Below the pieces are notes generated by a model that was not told the DNA's origin, did no database searches, and saw nothing but the letters and a program-made list of their open reading frames with translations. From assembly GCA_013298145.1 (NCBI GenBank), contig JAAFJO010000003.1:186001-250000 (forward strand): a stretch of 64,000 nt of DNA, given 5' to 3'. Of the stretch, positions 51,363 to 60,713 are shown piece after piece. The DNA is from Betaproteobacteria bacterium. GTDB taxonomy: Bacteria > Pseudomonadota > Gammaproteobacteria > Burkholderiales > Casimicrobiaceae. The translations under genes were made by a program, and so were the position numbers. The number at the start of each line of letters is the position of its first letter. Within the stretch, counting starts at the first letter, position 1.

Positions 51363-52391
51363 GTGAAAAAAATATTGATTACCGGGGGCGCTGGTTTTAT
51401 CGGTGTAAACAGCGCGAAGCATTTCGTAGACCGCGGTTGGGATGTCACGCTTGTAGACAACCTGTCTCGCCGAGGCACTGAAGACAATCTCAGCTGGCTG
51501 CAATCGCAATCCAATGTCTCGTTCAATCGCGCGGATATTCGAGACGAAGCATCGATGCGAAATGTTATAGGTTCGGTTCGCCCAGATGTGGTGCTGCACC
51601 TCGCAGCGCAAGTCGCGGTGACCACCTCGGTTACCAATCCGCGCGAAGATTTTGAGATTAACGCGCTCGGCACCTTCAATGTGCTGGAAGCGATTCGCCA
51701 GGATTCGCCGGAATCGTTTTTCATCTTTGCCTCCACCAACAAGGTGTACGGCAAGATGCACGACGTGCCGGTGATCGAGCGAAATGGTCGCTACGAATAC
51801 GAGCATCTGGTGACAGGTGTGCCAGAAACACAAACGCTTGATTTTCACTCGCCCTACGGCTGCTCGAAAGGTGTCGCTGATCAGTACACCATCGACTACA
51901 GCCGGATCTACGGCCTAAAAACCGTTGCACTTCGTCAGAGCTGCATCTACGGAACGCGCCAGTTTGGTATCGAAGATCAAGGCTGGGTGGCATGGTTCAC
52001 CATTGCGGCAGTACTCGGCAAAACCATCACGATCTACGGCGACGGCAAACAAATCCGCGATGTGCTTCACGTGTCTGACCTCGCGCGCGCCTACGAAGCC
52101 GCCTATGAGCATCGCGATACCGTGTCAGGGCGCGCGCTCAATATCGGTGGCGGTCCGTCGAATACGATGTCATTGATTGAATTACTCGCTTACCTACAAG
52201 AAGAACTCAAGATCAAGATTCCGCTCAAGTGGGACGAATGGCGTCCGGGCGATCAGCCTGTATTCGTTTGCGATCTCGGTGCTGCGAACAAAGCGCTCAA
52301 CTGGGCACCGCAAATCTCCGTTCGCGAGGGGGTGAAACACCTGAGCCAATGGGTAGCGAGCAATCGAGCATTGTTTCATTGGTTGGCGTAG
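51363..52391 (+). CDS. CDP-paratose 2-epimerase-like NAD-dependent epimerase
   Basis: A 342-residue SDR epimerase with a GTG start. NAD motif ILITGGAGFIGVNSAKHF, then LVDNLSRRGTEDNLSWL, FIFASTNKVYGKM, YGCSKGVADQYTIDYSR and RQSCIYGTRQFGIEDQGWV. The last two are specific-looking marks of the CDP-tyvelose/paratose epimerase group (RfbE/Tyv). No other CDP-dideoxyhexose gene (for example CDP-glucose cytidylyltransferase or dehydratase) is in the window, so either they lie elsewhere or the enzyme uses another nucleotide sugar. Confidence 0.85.
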   Translation: MKKILITGGAGFIGVNSAKHFVDRGWDVTLVDNLSRRGTEDNLSWLQSQSNVSFNRADIRDEASMRNVIGSVRPDVVLHLAAQVAVTTSVTNPREDFEINALGTFNVLEAIRQDSPESFFIFASTNKVYGKMHDVPVIERNGRYEYEHLVTGVPETQTLDFHSPYGCSKGVADQYTIDYSRIYGLKTVALRQSCIYGTRQFGIEDQGWVAWFTIAAVLGKTITIYGDGKQIRDVLHVSDLARAYEAAYEHRDTVSGRALNIGGGPSNTMSLIELLAYLQEELKIKIPLKWDEWRPGDQPVFVCDLGAANKALNWAPQISVREGVKHLSQWVASNRALFHWLA

Positions 52392-52403
52392 CCCGGGTTG
52401 TCG

Positions 52404-53288
52404 ATGAACCATCATCGAACACTCTTGGATTTCACCACCCGCGCGTTCGTAGTTGCGCACCGCGAGGATACGTCCGCACTAGAGGCCACGCTTAGTAGAT
52501 CTGGGTTTTCAGCGCAGGTTCAACGAGGACCGTACTCCCCACGGGAGGCGGCGTGGAGCTCCGCGATGAAGTGTTTTGCGAATCACGCCAACGTCTGGCG
52601 CACGCTCAGCACTGACCCGGATGCTTGGGCGGTCGTCGTGGAAGCGGATTTCGTTCCAGTCGTTAACTTCGGCACGCTCAGCGCCCCGCTGCCGTTTGTA
52701 GATGATGATTCGGTTGGATTTGCATGGCTTTATTCCGCCGGATCCATCTTGTATGGCTTTTGTGAGTTTGGATTTCCACATGGGCATGGCAACACCACCG
52801 TTGCCTATCTACTCAAAGGTAAGGTCGCAGCCCAGCTACTCGAATTTTTTGATCGACATGTGCTGGCTAATACGGACGGGCGCTATTCCGGTTGGGAGAC
52901 TCAACTCGGCATATTTCTCAGAAGAGAGCGCGGGGTGTTGAACTACATTCCAACCTACCAATTGGGCGAGCACGGGGGCATCCCGCAGGCTGAGCACGCA
53001 AAAAACGGCGTCAGGTCATGGCATCAAGCGGACATTCTCTGCGCTCGGCTAGCGTTCGCTCCGCTCTACGCACGCGGTAGCGCTATACGATATCGCGCCT
53101 ACCGGCTGCGCTCCTGGTTGCGCGGCTGGCTGAGGCTCGCTACAGGAAAATTCTTTGATCCGCGCTACATCAATTCAAATACGAGTCGCGGCCGCCTCTA
53201 CATGGTTTGGTTCAGTATGTCGAGGCTGCTGCGCTTGACCGGCAGGAGCCCTCGGTTAGCTCAGCCGAAACAGTCGGAGGCCGTCTGA
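52404..53288 (+). CDS. Putative glycosyltransferase (GT25-like)
   Basis: A 294-residue soluble protein from the ATG 52404. It has an N-terminal VVAHREDTSALEATL and then DAWAVVVEADFVPV, an acidic motif at the position where GT25-type LPS glycosyltransferases have a metal-binding ExD/DxD. Later there is WETQLGIFLRR. The C-terminus is basic and helical (YRLRSWLRGWLRLA), possibly membrane-associating. Family assignment is weak. The location in a run of glycan genes supports a transferase role. The 244 bases after it contain nothing recognised. Confidence 0.65.
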   Translation: MNHHRTLLDFTTRAFVVAHREDTSALEATLSRSGFSAQVQRGPYSPREAAWSSAMKCFANHANVWRTLSTDPDAWAVVVEADFVPVVNFGTLSAPLPFVDDDSVGFAWLYSAGSILYGFCEFGFPHGHGNTTVAYLLKGKVAAQLLEFFDRHVLANTDGRYSGWETQLGIFLRRERGVLNYIPTYQLGEHGGIPQAEHAKNGVRSWHQADILCARLAFAPLYARGSAIRYRAYRLRSWLRGWLRLATGKFFDPRYINSNTSRGRLYMVWFSMSRLLRLTGRSPRLAQPKQSEAV

Positions 53289-53532
53289 ACTTCACTTTCC
53301 CGAGTTCCCGCTCAGCCGGTCGCCGCCCATCGACGGAGAAGCGCACTCGCGCAATTCTCCTCTGCACATGCGTCGCGAGTGTGCATTGCGCGCGCCATGC
53401 ACCAACGATCCAGCGGTTGGTGCGCGCTGAACTACGATTTCGCGCGGGTGACATCTTCAACCCCTGGGCAACCTGGCGTCCACACCACGCGCATACGGTC
53501 CGCGGTTGTAGCCCAGCCTCGACTAAATAGCC

Positions 53533-54366
53533 ATGTCCAACCATCTTCCCGATCAGCTCACTATCATCCAGCCCCGAAGCGGCTGGCACATGCTCAATTT
53601 CCGGGAGCTCTGGGCGTATCGCGAGCTGCTCTGGGTACTCACGATGCGTGACATCAAGGTTCGCTACAAGCAAACAGTGCTCGGCGCGAGCTGGGCAATC
53701 ATCCGCCCCGTGCTCACGATGGTAATTTTTAGCGTGGTCTTTGGCCAGCTTGCCAAACTGCCGTCCGATGGCTTTCCGTATCCGGTGTTCGTCTATGCGG
53801 GGTTGCTGCCGTGGACTTTTTTTTCCGGCGCGATCTCAACATCGGGTCAATCGCTGGTGGGTTCCGCTAACCTTGTAAGTAAGGTCTATTTTCCGCGGCT
53901 CATCATTCCGCTTTCATCTGTCGGCGCAGGGCTCATCGACCTGATGATTTCGACGGCGGTCTTGCTCTCGTTGATGATCTGGTTCGGTGTACCCCTTACA
54001 TTGAATCTGCTGGCTGCACCGCTCTTGTTAATCGGCGTCGTCTTCGCGGCGCTTGGCGTTGGAACCTTGCTGTCCGCGCTCACGGTCGCCTATCGCGATT
54101 TCACCCATCTCACGCCATTTATGGTGCAAATTTGGCTCTACATCACGCCAGTAATTTACCCGGTTTCGATGGTGCCGAAAGATTGGCAATGGGTCATGTT
54201 TCTGAACCCAATGACAGGGCTGGTTGAAGCGTTTCGCGCTGCGTTCTTAGGTAAAGCTTTTGATGTTGGCGGCATCGCCCTCTCATTCGCGGTGGCGGTG
54301 ACGATATTTGCGATCGGCGTTGCATACTTCGAACGAGTTGAGCGGCGCTTCGCAGACATTATTTAG
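53533..54366 (+). CDS. ABC-2 type polysaccharide exporter, permease (Wzm-like)
   Basis: A 277-residue inner-membrane protein with six hydrophobic segments. The N-terminal amphipathic stretch FRELWAYRELLWVLTMRDIKVRYKQTVLGASW is the classical Wzm/KpsM signature, and YRDFTHLTPFMVQIWLYITPVIYPVS is the conserved later segment. It exports a completed, undecaprenyl-linked glycan with the ATPase encoded 108 bases downstream. Confidence 0.94.
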   Translation: MSNHLPDQLTIIQPRSGWHMLNFRELWAYRELLWVLTMRDIKVRYKQTVLGASWAIIRPVLTMVIFSVVFGQLAKLPSDGFPYPVFVYAGLLPWTFFSGAISTSGQSLVGSANLVSKVYFPRLIIPLSSVGAGLIDLMISTAVLLSLMIWFGVPLTLNLLAAPLLLIGVVFAALGVGTLLSALTVAYRDFTHLTPFMVQIWLYITPVIYPVSMVPKDWQWVMFLNPMTGLVEAFRAAFLGKAFDVGGIALSFAVAVTIFAIGVAYFERVERRFADII

Positions 54367-54474
54367 CTATTTTTCGCTTGTCGTTCCGGAATAGGGGCAA
54401 GCGATCCGAAAAACAGAAAGTCATTAATTGAATTTCTGCCACCAAGTCCCAACGAAAGCCTCGGTTTATAAAAA

Positions 54475-55722
54475 GTGTTGCCAGCAGTAAAAGTCGAAAA
54501 TCTGTGGAAGGAGTATGTCGTCGGGCAGAGCCAGGATCGACACACGACCTTCTACGACACCCTGGCGAGCGCGCTAAAAGCCCCGTTTCGGAAGCGCGAC
54601 GAAACAATCGCAGACCCCACAAAGTTTTGGGCGCTTAACGACGTAGGTTTTGAAGTTCAACCGGGCGAGGTCGTCGGCATCATCGGTCGCAACGGCGCAG
54701 GCAAGAGCACCCTTCTCAAAGTTCTGAGCCGCATCACCGCGCCCACCAAAGGCCGTGTCGAAGTGCGCGGCAGACTCGCAAGCCTACTCGAAGTCGGCAC
54801 CGGGTTCCATGGCGAACTCTCGGGTCGCGAAAACATTTTTCTGAACGGCGCCATTCTCGGCATGTCGCGAAAAGACATCGCGAAGAAATTTGATGAAATC
54901 GTCGCTTTTGCAGAAGTCGAAAAGTTTATTGACACGCCGGTGAAGCGCTATTCCAGCGGTATGTACGTGAGGCTTGCGTTCGCGGTGGCTGCGCATTTGG
55001 AAAGTGATGTCTTGATCGTTGACGAGGTGCTCTCGGTCGGTGACAGCGCATTTCAAGAAAAGTGCATGGCAAGGATGGGGGATTTGTCTCACGGCGGGCG
55101 TACCGTTCTATTCGTAAGTCACAACCATGCGGCGATGGCAAAGCTCTGTCACCGAGGTATTGTGTTGCACGGCGGACGTCGCGTGTACGACGGCAAAATC
55201 GCGGAGGCTTTGAATGAATACAGCCGATCCATGCGCGCCGCTGACGTCGGGCTAACGGCTGCCCTAAGTGGTGACTTGCGTCACACTGTCACCTTCCAGA
55301 GGGTAACTGTCAACGACGAGGTGATGGCACCGTCGAGTCCGATATCACCATTGCAACCTATAGTTTTGACGCTGCGCGCGGCTACATCGAGCGCACTCGA
55401 AGATTTTCGCGTGACGTTTTGCATCACAAAACACGGTGATACTGTGTTGGGAATGCATGATGCGCTCGCACCGAATACGCAACCTGTGGGCGAGTTTCAA
55501 TCTACCGTAGTTATCCCGTCGCTCACCCTGGCGCCCGGAGATTACAGCCTCGATTTGAATGCGTACTCGAATCGCAATGGACGATGGATGTTCGCGAAGG
55601 GGATCGCAGAATTTACTATTGCATTGGAGTGGCATGAGGGGTACGAGCCGTCGCACGCTATGGGCGTATTCAATTTATCGAGCCCAGGGAGTCGAATTCA
55701 ACTCGACGCGCGAATCGGATGA
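54475..55722 (+). CDS. ABC-2 type polysaccharide exporter, ATPase with glycan-binding C-domain (Wzt-like)
   Basis: A 415-residue protein with a GTG start at 54475. The ATPase has Walker A GRNGAGKSTLLK, signature YSSGMYVRLAFAVA, Walker B DVLIVDEVL and H-loop VLFVSHNHAAM. The C-terminal extension (about 265-415: VTFQRVTVNDEV, LTLRAATSSALEDF, GDYSLDLNAYSNRNG) matches the Wzt C-terminal beta-sandwich that reads the terminal sugar or cap of the O-antigen. That implies a capped, ABC-exported glycan. It overlaps the acyltransferase start by four bases. Confidence 0.94.
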   Translation: MLPAVKVENLWKEYVVGQSQDRHTTFYDTLASALKAPFRKRDETIADPTKFWALNDVGFEVQPGEVVGIIGRNGAGKSTLLKVLSRITAPTKGRVEVRGRLASLLEVGTGFHGELSGRENIFLNGAILGMSRKDIAKKFDEIVAFAEVEKFIDTPVKRYSSGMYVRLAFAVAAHLESDVLIVDEVLSVGDSAFQEKCMARMGDLSHGGRTVLFVSHNHAAMAKLCHRGIVLHGGRRVYDGKIAEALNEYSRSMRAADVGLTAALSGDLRHTVTFQRVTVNDEVMAPSSPISPLQPIVLTLRAATSSALEDFRVTFCITKHGDTVLGMHDALAPNTQPVGEFQSTVVIPSLTLAPGDYSLDLNAYSNRNGRWMFAKGIAEFTIALEWHEGYEPSHAMGVFNLSSPGSRIQLDARIG

Positions 55723-56348
55723 AGTCGCCCTCGATTGTTGCCCGAGTCAAGTCATTGCTACGCGCCATTCGACTCCTGAGTCATCCCGCAGCGACTGACG
55801 CGCTTGCACAAGAGCTCGAATCGCTACGGCAAATTGTTGCGCTCCGTGAGCGTAGCCCGACCTGTCGCATCGCAGACGGCGTCGTCTTTCACAGCGACGC
55901 TGCGAGATCGGTTGTCTGTGGGGACGACGTGCGGATTTCGGCGGGTGTGGTCTTCGGTTGCTATCGGAAAGAGGCTGAACCGCCTTCGGTCGTCCTCGGT
56001 GACCGAACCTACGTCGGTGAGTTCTGCAATTTTCGAACGTCACCGGGAACCCACATACGCGTTGGCCACGATGTACTGATCGCGCAGGGCTGTTCACTGG
56101 TCGCATCAAATCATCAAACGAGCGGAGGTGGACCGGTTGCCTCGAATGGCATGGACCACAGGCGTATCAACGTAGAGATTGGGGACGGTGCGTGGTTGGG
56201 GGCTGGTGTCGTCGTTCTACCCGGCGTGCGCGTTGGCGCGGGCGCAGTTGTAGGGGCCAACAGTGTGGTGACGATTAACGTACCGAATCGCGAAATTTGG
56301 GCAGGTGTACCTGCACGCAAGATCGGCGTACGTGGCGGGCTCTCGTGA
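55719..56348 (+). CDS. Hexapeptide-repeat acyltransferase
   Basis: A 209-residue left-handed beta-helix protein (LbetaH) of the acetyltransferase family. Repeats such as VVLGDRTYVGEFCNFR, HIRVGHDVLIAQGCSL and VEIGDGAWLGAGVVVLPGVRVGAGAVVGANSVV are visible, with the catalytic-type His in VASNHQTSG and the ending WAGVPARKIG. It likely O-acetylates the glycan. It is tightly coupled on both sides (ATGA before, GTGA after). Confidence 0.92.
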   Translation: MKSPSIVARVKSLLRAIRLLSHPAATDALAQELESLRQIVALRERSPTCRIADGVVFHSDAARSVVCGDDVRISAGVVFGCYRKEAEPPSVVLGDRTYVGEFCNFRTSPGTHIRVGHDVLIAQGCSLVASNHQTSGGGPVASNGMDHRRINVEIGDGAWLGAGVVVLPGVRVGAGAVVGANSVVTINVPNREIWAGVPARKIGVRGGLS

Positions 56349-57682
56349 CCAAGGTCCTCATCGTTGCGCCCTCGGCGTATCCACTCGGAGGCGTCGCCAC
56401 CTGGATCGACTATTTGGTGCGTGGGCTAGTCGCACGCGGCTGGGCCGTCACGGTGGGGCTCACAGCCGGTCGCTTTCACAATGTGGAGGCCTATCTGGAG
56501 CAGCATCCCGGTTTGCCGTGCGTTGAAATTTTCAACCCAACGGGTACGCGTGAGGGGCGAATACGGGCACTGATGCGAACCATCATTGCAACGCGCGCGC
56601 AAGTTGTAATGGGCGTGAATATTATCGACACGTATGAAGCTGTAAATCGATTACGCGTCGAGGATCACGCGTGTGGCGTGCGTTCTCTCATGACGATTCA
56701 TGGCATACAGCCAGATTATTTTGAGGATGTGCTGCGCGAGAGCAGGGTACTGGATGGCGTCGTTTGTACGAATCGGTTGGCGGTCGAGTTCGCGCGGAGG
56801 TCGGGCGTTGCATCCGAACGGGTTCACTACGCTCAGTACGGCGTGCCTCAAATTGCTGAGCCACGGCGGCTTGCACCCGATAGCAAACAAGCCGCCCTAC
56901 GTCTTGCGTACGTCGGAAGGTTTGAAAGTTGGCAGAAGCGCGTATTTGATCTGCTTCCGATCTGCAATGGTCTTGTCGAGCGGGGTGTTTCGTTTCAGCT
57001 AATCATGGCTGGCGCGGGACCGGACGAATCCGAACTCCGCCAAAAGCTCAGCGACCATACACACGCGGGGCGTGTGCTCTGGCTTGGCAGCGTCCCTGCG
57101 CAAGACATGACCGCTAAGGTTTATCGGCAAGCTGATATCTTGATTAATCCATCTCTGTGGGAGACAGGACCCATTGTGGTTTGGGAGGCGATGGCACATG
57201 GCCTTGCTGTGGTTTCATCACGCTATGTTGGGTCAGGACGCGAGGCTGCCCTTGTGGATGGCGTGAATTGCATGTTGTACGACGTGGGCAATATTGAGCA
57301 TGCGGTTTCGAGCATTGCTGCACTAGCAGACAACTCACTACGACTGCGGCTTATTTCCGCAGGTTTTGATCTCCTAAAACTGCGTTACAACCAAGAGGCT
57401 TCAGTGTTCGCCTGGGAGACCGCGATCAATCGGGTGCTCGCGCAGCCGCCCGTACCCGCCTTCTGCGCGAACCCTCAATCCAGTGCTGGACGGCTTGACC
57501 GCGTGCTGGGGGTGCGTTTTGCGGAAAGCGTTCGCCGGGTCTTACGGCGCAAATTTGAGCATGACGAACCAGGCGGGGAGTGGCCGCATTCTTACGGTGC
57601 GCGCCGATTCAACGAAGCGCAGTTTTGGCAGGAAGCAAGCCAGATGGACGCGAGTGTCGGCGAAACGGTGTTTAGATCATGA
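56345..57682 (+). CDS. Glycosyltransferase, GT4-like
   Basis: A 445-residue GT-B enzyme. The GTG start at 56345 overlaps the acyltransferase stop and directly precedes the Rossmann-like strand VLIVAPSAYPLGGVATW. GT4 marks: LRLAYVGRFESWQKRVFDLL, LIMAGAGPDESEL, VLWLGSVPAQDM and INPSLWETGPIVVWEAMAHG. The sugar specificity is not readable. The C-terminal 60 residues are hydrophilic and unassigned. Confidence 0.92.
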   Translation: MTKVLIVAPSAYPLGGVATWIDYLVRGLVARGWAVTVGLTAGRFHNVEAYLEQHPGLPCVEIFNPTGTREGRIRALMRTIIATRAQVVMGVNIIDTYEAVNRLRVEDHACGVRSLMTIHGIQPDYFEDVLRESRVLDGVVCTNRLAVEFARRSGVASERVHYAQYGVPQIAEPRRLAPDSKQAALRLAYVGRFESWQKRVFDLLPICNGLVERGVSFQLIMAGAGPDESELRQKLSDHTHAGRVLWLGSVPAQDMTAKVYRQADILINPSLWETGPIVVWEAMAHGLAVVSSRYVGSGREAALVDGVNCMLYDVGNIEHAVSSIAALADNSLRLRLISAGFDLLKLRYNQEASVFAWETAINRVLAQPPVPAFCANPQSSAGRLDRVLGVRFAESVRRVLRRKFEHDEPGGEWPHSYGARRFNEAQFWQEASQMDASVGETVFRS

Positions 57683-57760
57683 ACATCGGTAACTTGCCGG
57701 AGATTGATGGGCGCGCTTATCGCCTCGCCTTGAACACCCAAAGAAAGGTGGCGCGCGCTT

Positions 57761-58621
57761 ATGAGTAAGTGTGACTCCCAGGTAACTTTTTTTACCGCTT
57801 CAATGGGAACAAAGTGGACGGCGTATTCGCAAGCGCTTCTTGAAACAAAGTTTCCGGCTGCGAAACGCGTGTTGGTCGATGGTAGCCGTGACTGGGACCC
57901 GCTTTGCTTCGTTCAGGTCTGCGAAAGCGCGGGGACGGCGTACACAGTGCTTGTAGACGAAGACTGCTTCATCCTTGATTCCGCGCAACTTGATTCGATG
58001 ATCGAATATTTGAATGAGAATCAAGACATAAGTCTGCTTGGTACGCCCGACGGTGGAACTTTTCATCGACATTACAACCCGTTTGCTTGCAACACCTTCT
58101 TTTTGATCGTTCGCAACAGCATAGTGCGCGGGGTTAGCGCGGAGCCAAACTGGCGCGAGCTGACCTTTGAAGACCTTGCGCCCCCGGCTGACCGCGCGCA
58201 CTTAGCGCAATTGGATGCATCACGCTTGAACACTAATCTGCATGAGCCGTATTACCCGTTCTTTTGGTGGGTACGTAAAAGCGGCGGACGTACGTGTTTT
58301 GTTCTGCCGAGCGTGGGCGCGGACACACTGGGTTCCGTGATCCATTGGCGGAATGCGCCCCGCCCGCTCCTTATTCACATGTGGTGGCTTCGCCAGTGGT
58401 TTGTCAACGATATCGAACCCTACCTCGGCGTTAGCAATCGCAGCAGATATGACGCGCTGGAGCGGAATTGGTTGCGATACGAGTTTGGCTCTCTGCCCGC
58501 AACGTGCGTGCTTCTCAGTTGGAGACTCCGGATGTTTTCGAGACGGTTGCGGTCTCGAGCGTCGCGGTTGACTTTCTCATTAACAAAACGGGCACATAGG
58601 AATGGTTCAAACCATGTCTGA
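57761..58621 (+). CDS. Putative GT-A-type glycosyltransferase-like protein, unrecognised family
   Basis: A 286-residue protein. The best motif is AYTVLVDEDCFILD (residues about 65-78), shaped like the DxD metal-binding strand of GT-A glycosyltransferases, preceded by AAKRVLVDGSRDWDP. Aromatic-rich segments (YYPFFWWVRKSGG, LLIHMWWLRQWF) and a basic C-terminus follow. No sequence family is recognised; the assignment rests on the motif and position. A 29-codon open frame just before it (57679-57768) overlaps its start and is probably not a gene. It overlaps galE by 20 bases if the first ATG of galE is used. Confidence 0.65.
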   Translation: MSKCDSQVTFFTASMGTKWTAYSQALLETKFPAAKRVLVDGSRDWDPLCFVQVCESAGTAYTVLVDEDCFILDSAQLDSMIEYLNENQDISLLGTPDGGTFHRHYNPFACNTFFLIVRNSIVRGVSAEPNWRELTFEDLAPPADRAHLAQLDASRLNTNLHEPYYPFFWWVRKSGGRTCFVLPSVGADTLGSVIHWRNAPRPLLIHMWWLRQWFVNDIEPYLGVSNRSRYDALERNWLRYEFGSLPATCVLLSWRLRMFSRRLRSRASRLTFSLTKRAHRNGSNHV

Positions 58622-59654
58622 TTCAACCCGTCGACAAAACATTCTGGTGACTGGCGGAGCGGGCTACATCGGTATCCATACTGTTGTTGCCCTCGCGCGA
58701 GCTGGGTTTGTTCCCCACGTGTTGGACAACTTCTCCAATTCGTCCCGATCAAACCTTGTTCGAGCGCAGGAGATTATCGGGTCGGTCATCCCTGTGCATG
58801 AAGTGGACGTACGTTCACAAAAGCAGCTGCAGGCGGTGTTATCGTCGACCAACTTTGACGCTGTAGTGCACTTAGCCGGGCTCAAAGTGATCTCTGACTC
58901 ACAAGCTCGCCCAACCGAATACTTCGACGTAAATGTATCGGGCAGCATTTCGCTCTTGAGAGCAATGGAACTTCACCACGTCAAACGCTTCGTTTTTTCT
59001 TCCTCTGCTTCGGTGTACGGTACCGAAAACACAATGCCAGTAGCGGAAACCGGTGTTTTGTCGCCTCAGCATCCGTATGGGCAAACCAAATGTGTCGTGG
59101 AACAGCTTTTGGCCTCCCTCGCTCATGCGGATCGGACGTGGGCGATTGCAGCGCTCAGATACTTCAACCCAGTGGGAGCGCACGAATCAGCGCTGATCGG
59201 CGAAACAACTCAGTCGAGGCCCACCAACTTGATGCCAGCAGTTGTGAGGGCGGCACTCCGCAGTGGTGAGCCTGTCGAAATATTTGGAAACGACTTCCCT
59301 ACGCCGGATGGAAGCGGGGTACGTGACTTCATTCATGTAATGGATCTAGCCGAAGGGCACGTTGCAGCACTCAGATACCTTTGTCGTCCCGGCGTTGAGC
59401 CCTACAGTGTGGTGAATCTCGGTACGGGGCGCGGAACTTCGGTCTTGCAGCTCCTTGGCGTCATGGGCGAGGTTGCAGGGCATCCAATTGCGCATGTCAT
59501 ACGCGATCGACGCAGCGGTGACGTTGCTGAATCCTACGCAGACGTGACGCTGGCCGAGGCTTTGCTCGAATGGCGTGCCACAAGAACGGTTGATGACATG
59601 TGCGAATCAGCCTTGCGATGGGGGAAGCGCAGTGCACAGGCGCTTGACGGGTGA
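58602..59654 (+). CDS. galE: UDP-glucose 4-epimerase
   Basis: A 350-residue SDR epimerase interconverting UDP-glucose and UDP-galactose. Visible are ILVTGGAGYIGIHTVVAL, DNFSNSSRSNL, HLAGLKVISDS, SSSASVYGTEN, PYGQTKCVVEQLL (YxxxK), RYFNPVGAHESALIGE and DGSGVRDFIHVMDLAEGH, all diagnostic for GalE. The start is 58602 or 58614. It overlaps the next glycosyltransferase by four bases. It supplies a galactose-type donor for the glycan. Confidence 0.95.
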   Translation: MVQTMSDSTRRQNILVTGGAGYIGIHTVVALARAGFVPHVLDNFSNSSRSNLVRAQEIIGSVIPVHEVDVRSQKQLQAVLSSTNFDAVVHLAGLKVISDSQARPTEYFDVNVSGSISLLRAMELHHVKRFVFSSSASVYGTENTMPVAETGVLSPQHPYGQTKCVVEQLLASLAHADRTWAIAALRYFNPVGAHESALIGETTQSRPTNLMPAVVRAALRSGEPVEIFGNDFPTPDGSGVRDFIHVMDLAEGHVAALRYLCRPGVEPYSVVNLGTGRGTSVLQLLGVMGEVAGHPIAHVIRDRRSGDVAESYADVTLAEALLEWRATRTVDDMCESALRWGKRSAQALDG

Positions 59655-60694
59655 CGTCGATGATTGTCGCGTTTCGAAGAATTGCCGGGGTGATTCTGTT
59701 CGATCTACCGCGTTACATTCGCGCGCTTGCGACGGGTAAACGCGGCTATTTGCGTGTGCGCAACCGCGCGGAACGGCTTGTTCCAGCGCGGTCTCATCAT
59801 GGCGTGCGCTGTGATTGGCGATGGACATCCGAACTATTCGCCACAAACGTGTTCCCTCCCTTGGGGCGCTGGCTCGTTCGACGGGCGCTCGCCGATCATC
59901 CGATCGGCCGCAACGACCCAGCGGCACGCGATTCGATCACGTCTGGTGTGCCGAAAGTTTCTTTCATCATCGGACATCGTGGGGTAACTCGAGTGCCGCT
60001 GCTGCTGAAAACGTTGGAGTCAGTGCGCGCGCAGCGCGGTGCTTCGGTCGAGTGCGTAGTCGTTGAACAGGACGATTCCCCCAAGTTAACTGGAAAGTTA
60101 CCTAGCTGGGTCAAATACGTATTTTCGGAGTCACCGAAACAGGCTGCGTATGCTCGGTCAAAGGCGTTCAACGTGGGCGCAGCGAACGCCTCCGGCGCTC
60201 TACTTGTTCTCCACGATAACGATCTTTTGGTGCCCGAAGACTACGCGGCGGAGGCTTTATTAAGACAAGCGGAGGGCTACGAAGTTATCAACTTAAAGCG
60301 CTTCATCTTCTACGCCTCGGAGCGAGATACTGAAAGGGTCATCGCCAGCAGACTCGCTCTGACCGAGCTTTCGCCGGAGTCCGTGATGCAGAATGCGTTG
60401 GGCGGAGGCAGTATCGCGATTACCGCAAAGGCTTACTTCGAGATTGGCGGTATGGATGAGGCCTTTATTGGTTGGGGCGGCGAAGATAACGAGTTTTGGG
60501 ATCGCGCGATCACGAGGAAGGTATGGCAATTTGGTTATCTTTCGCTGGTACATCTATGGCATCCGTCTCAACCGATGAAATACGACCCTAACAACCCTAC
60601 GTTGGTGCTCTTCAATCAATTGATGGCGATTCCCGCTGCCGAACGTATCGCGATCCTGCGGTTGCGCCGCGCGCTTCAGCCTGCAGATTGCTAA
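59651..60694 (+). CDS. Glycosyltransferase, GT2-like with GT7-type C-terminal motif
   Basis: A 347-residue GT-A enzyme with a GTG start at 59651 (GTGA overlap with galE); an ATG at 59660 is an alternative. VSFIIGHRGVTRVPLLLKTL opens the nucleotide-binding domain, ECVVVEQDDSPK follows, and LLVLHDNDLLVPEDYA carries the DxD. GWGGEDNEFWDRA near residue 275 is the WGGEDxDF motif of the galactosyltransferase family 7 C-domain. A hexose or hexosamine transferase is likely. Confidence 0.9.
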   Translation: MTSMIVAFRRIAGVILFDLPRYIRALATGKRGYLRVRNRAERLVPARSHHGVRCDWRWTSELFATNVFPPLGRWLVRRALADHPIGRNDPAARDSITSGVPKVSFIIGHRGVTRVPLLLKTLESVRAQRGASVECVVVEQDDSPKLTGKLPSWVKYVFSESPKQAAYARSKAFNVGAANASGALLVLHDNDLLVPEDYAAEALLRQAEGYEVINLKRFIFYASERDTERVIASRLALTELSPESVMQNALGGGSIAITAKAYFEIGGMDEAFIGWGGEDNEFWDRAITRKVWQFGYLSLVHLWHPSQPMKYDPNNPTLVLFNQLMAIPAAERIAILRLRRALQPADC

Positions 60695-60713
60695 ACCATG
60701 GCGCTGAGTTGAT

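Noticed and set aside
57679..57768. A 29-residue open frame between two glycosyltransferase-type genes
   Set aside because: It overlaps the next start, has no ribosome-binding site of note and no leader-like features; probably chance.
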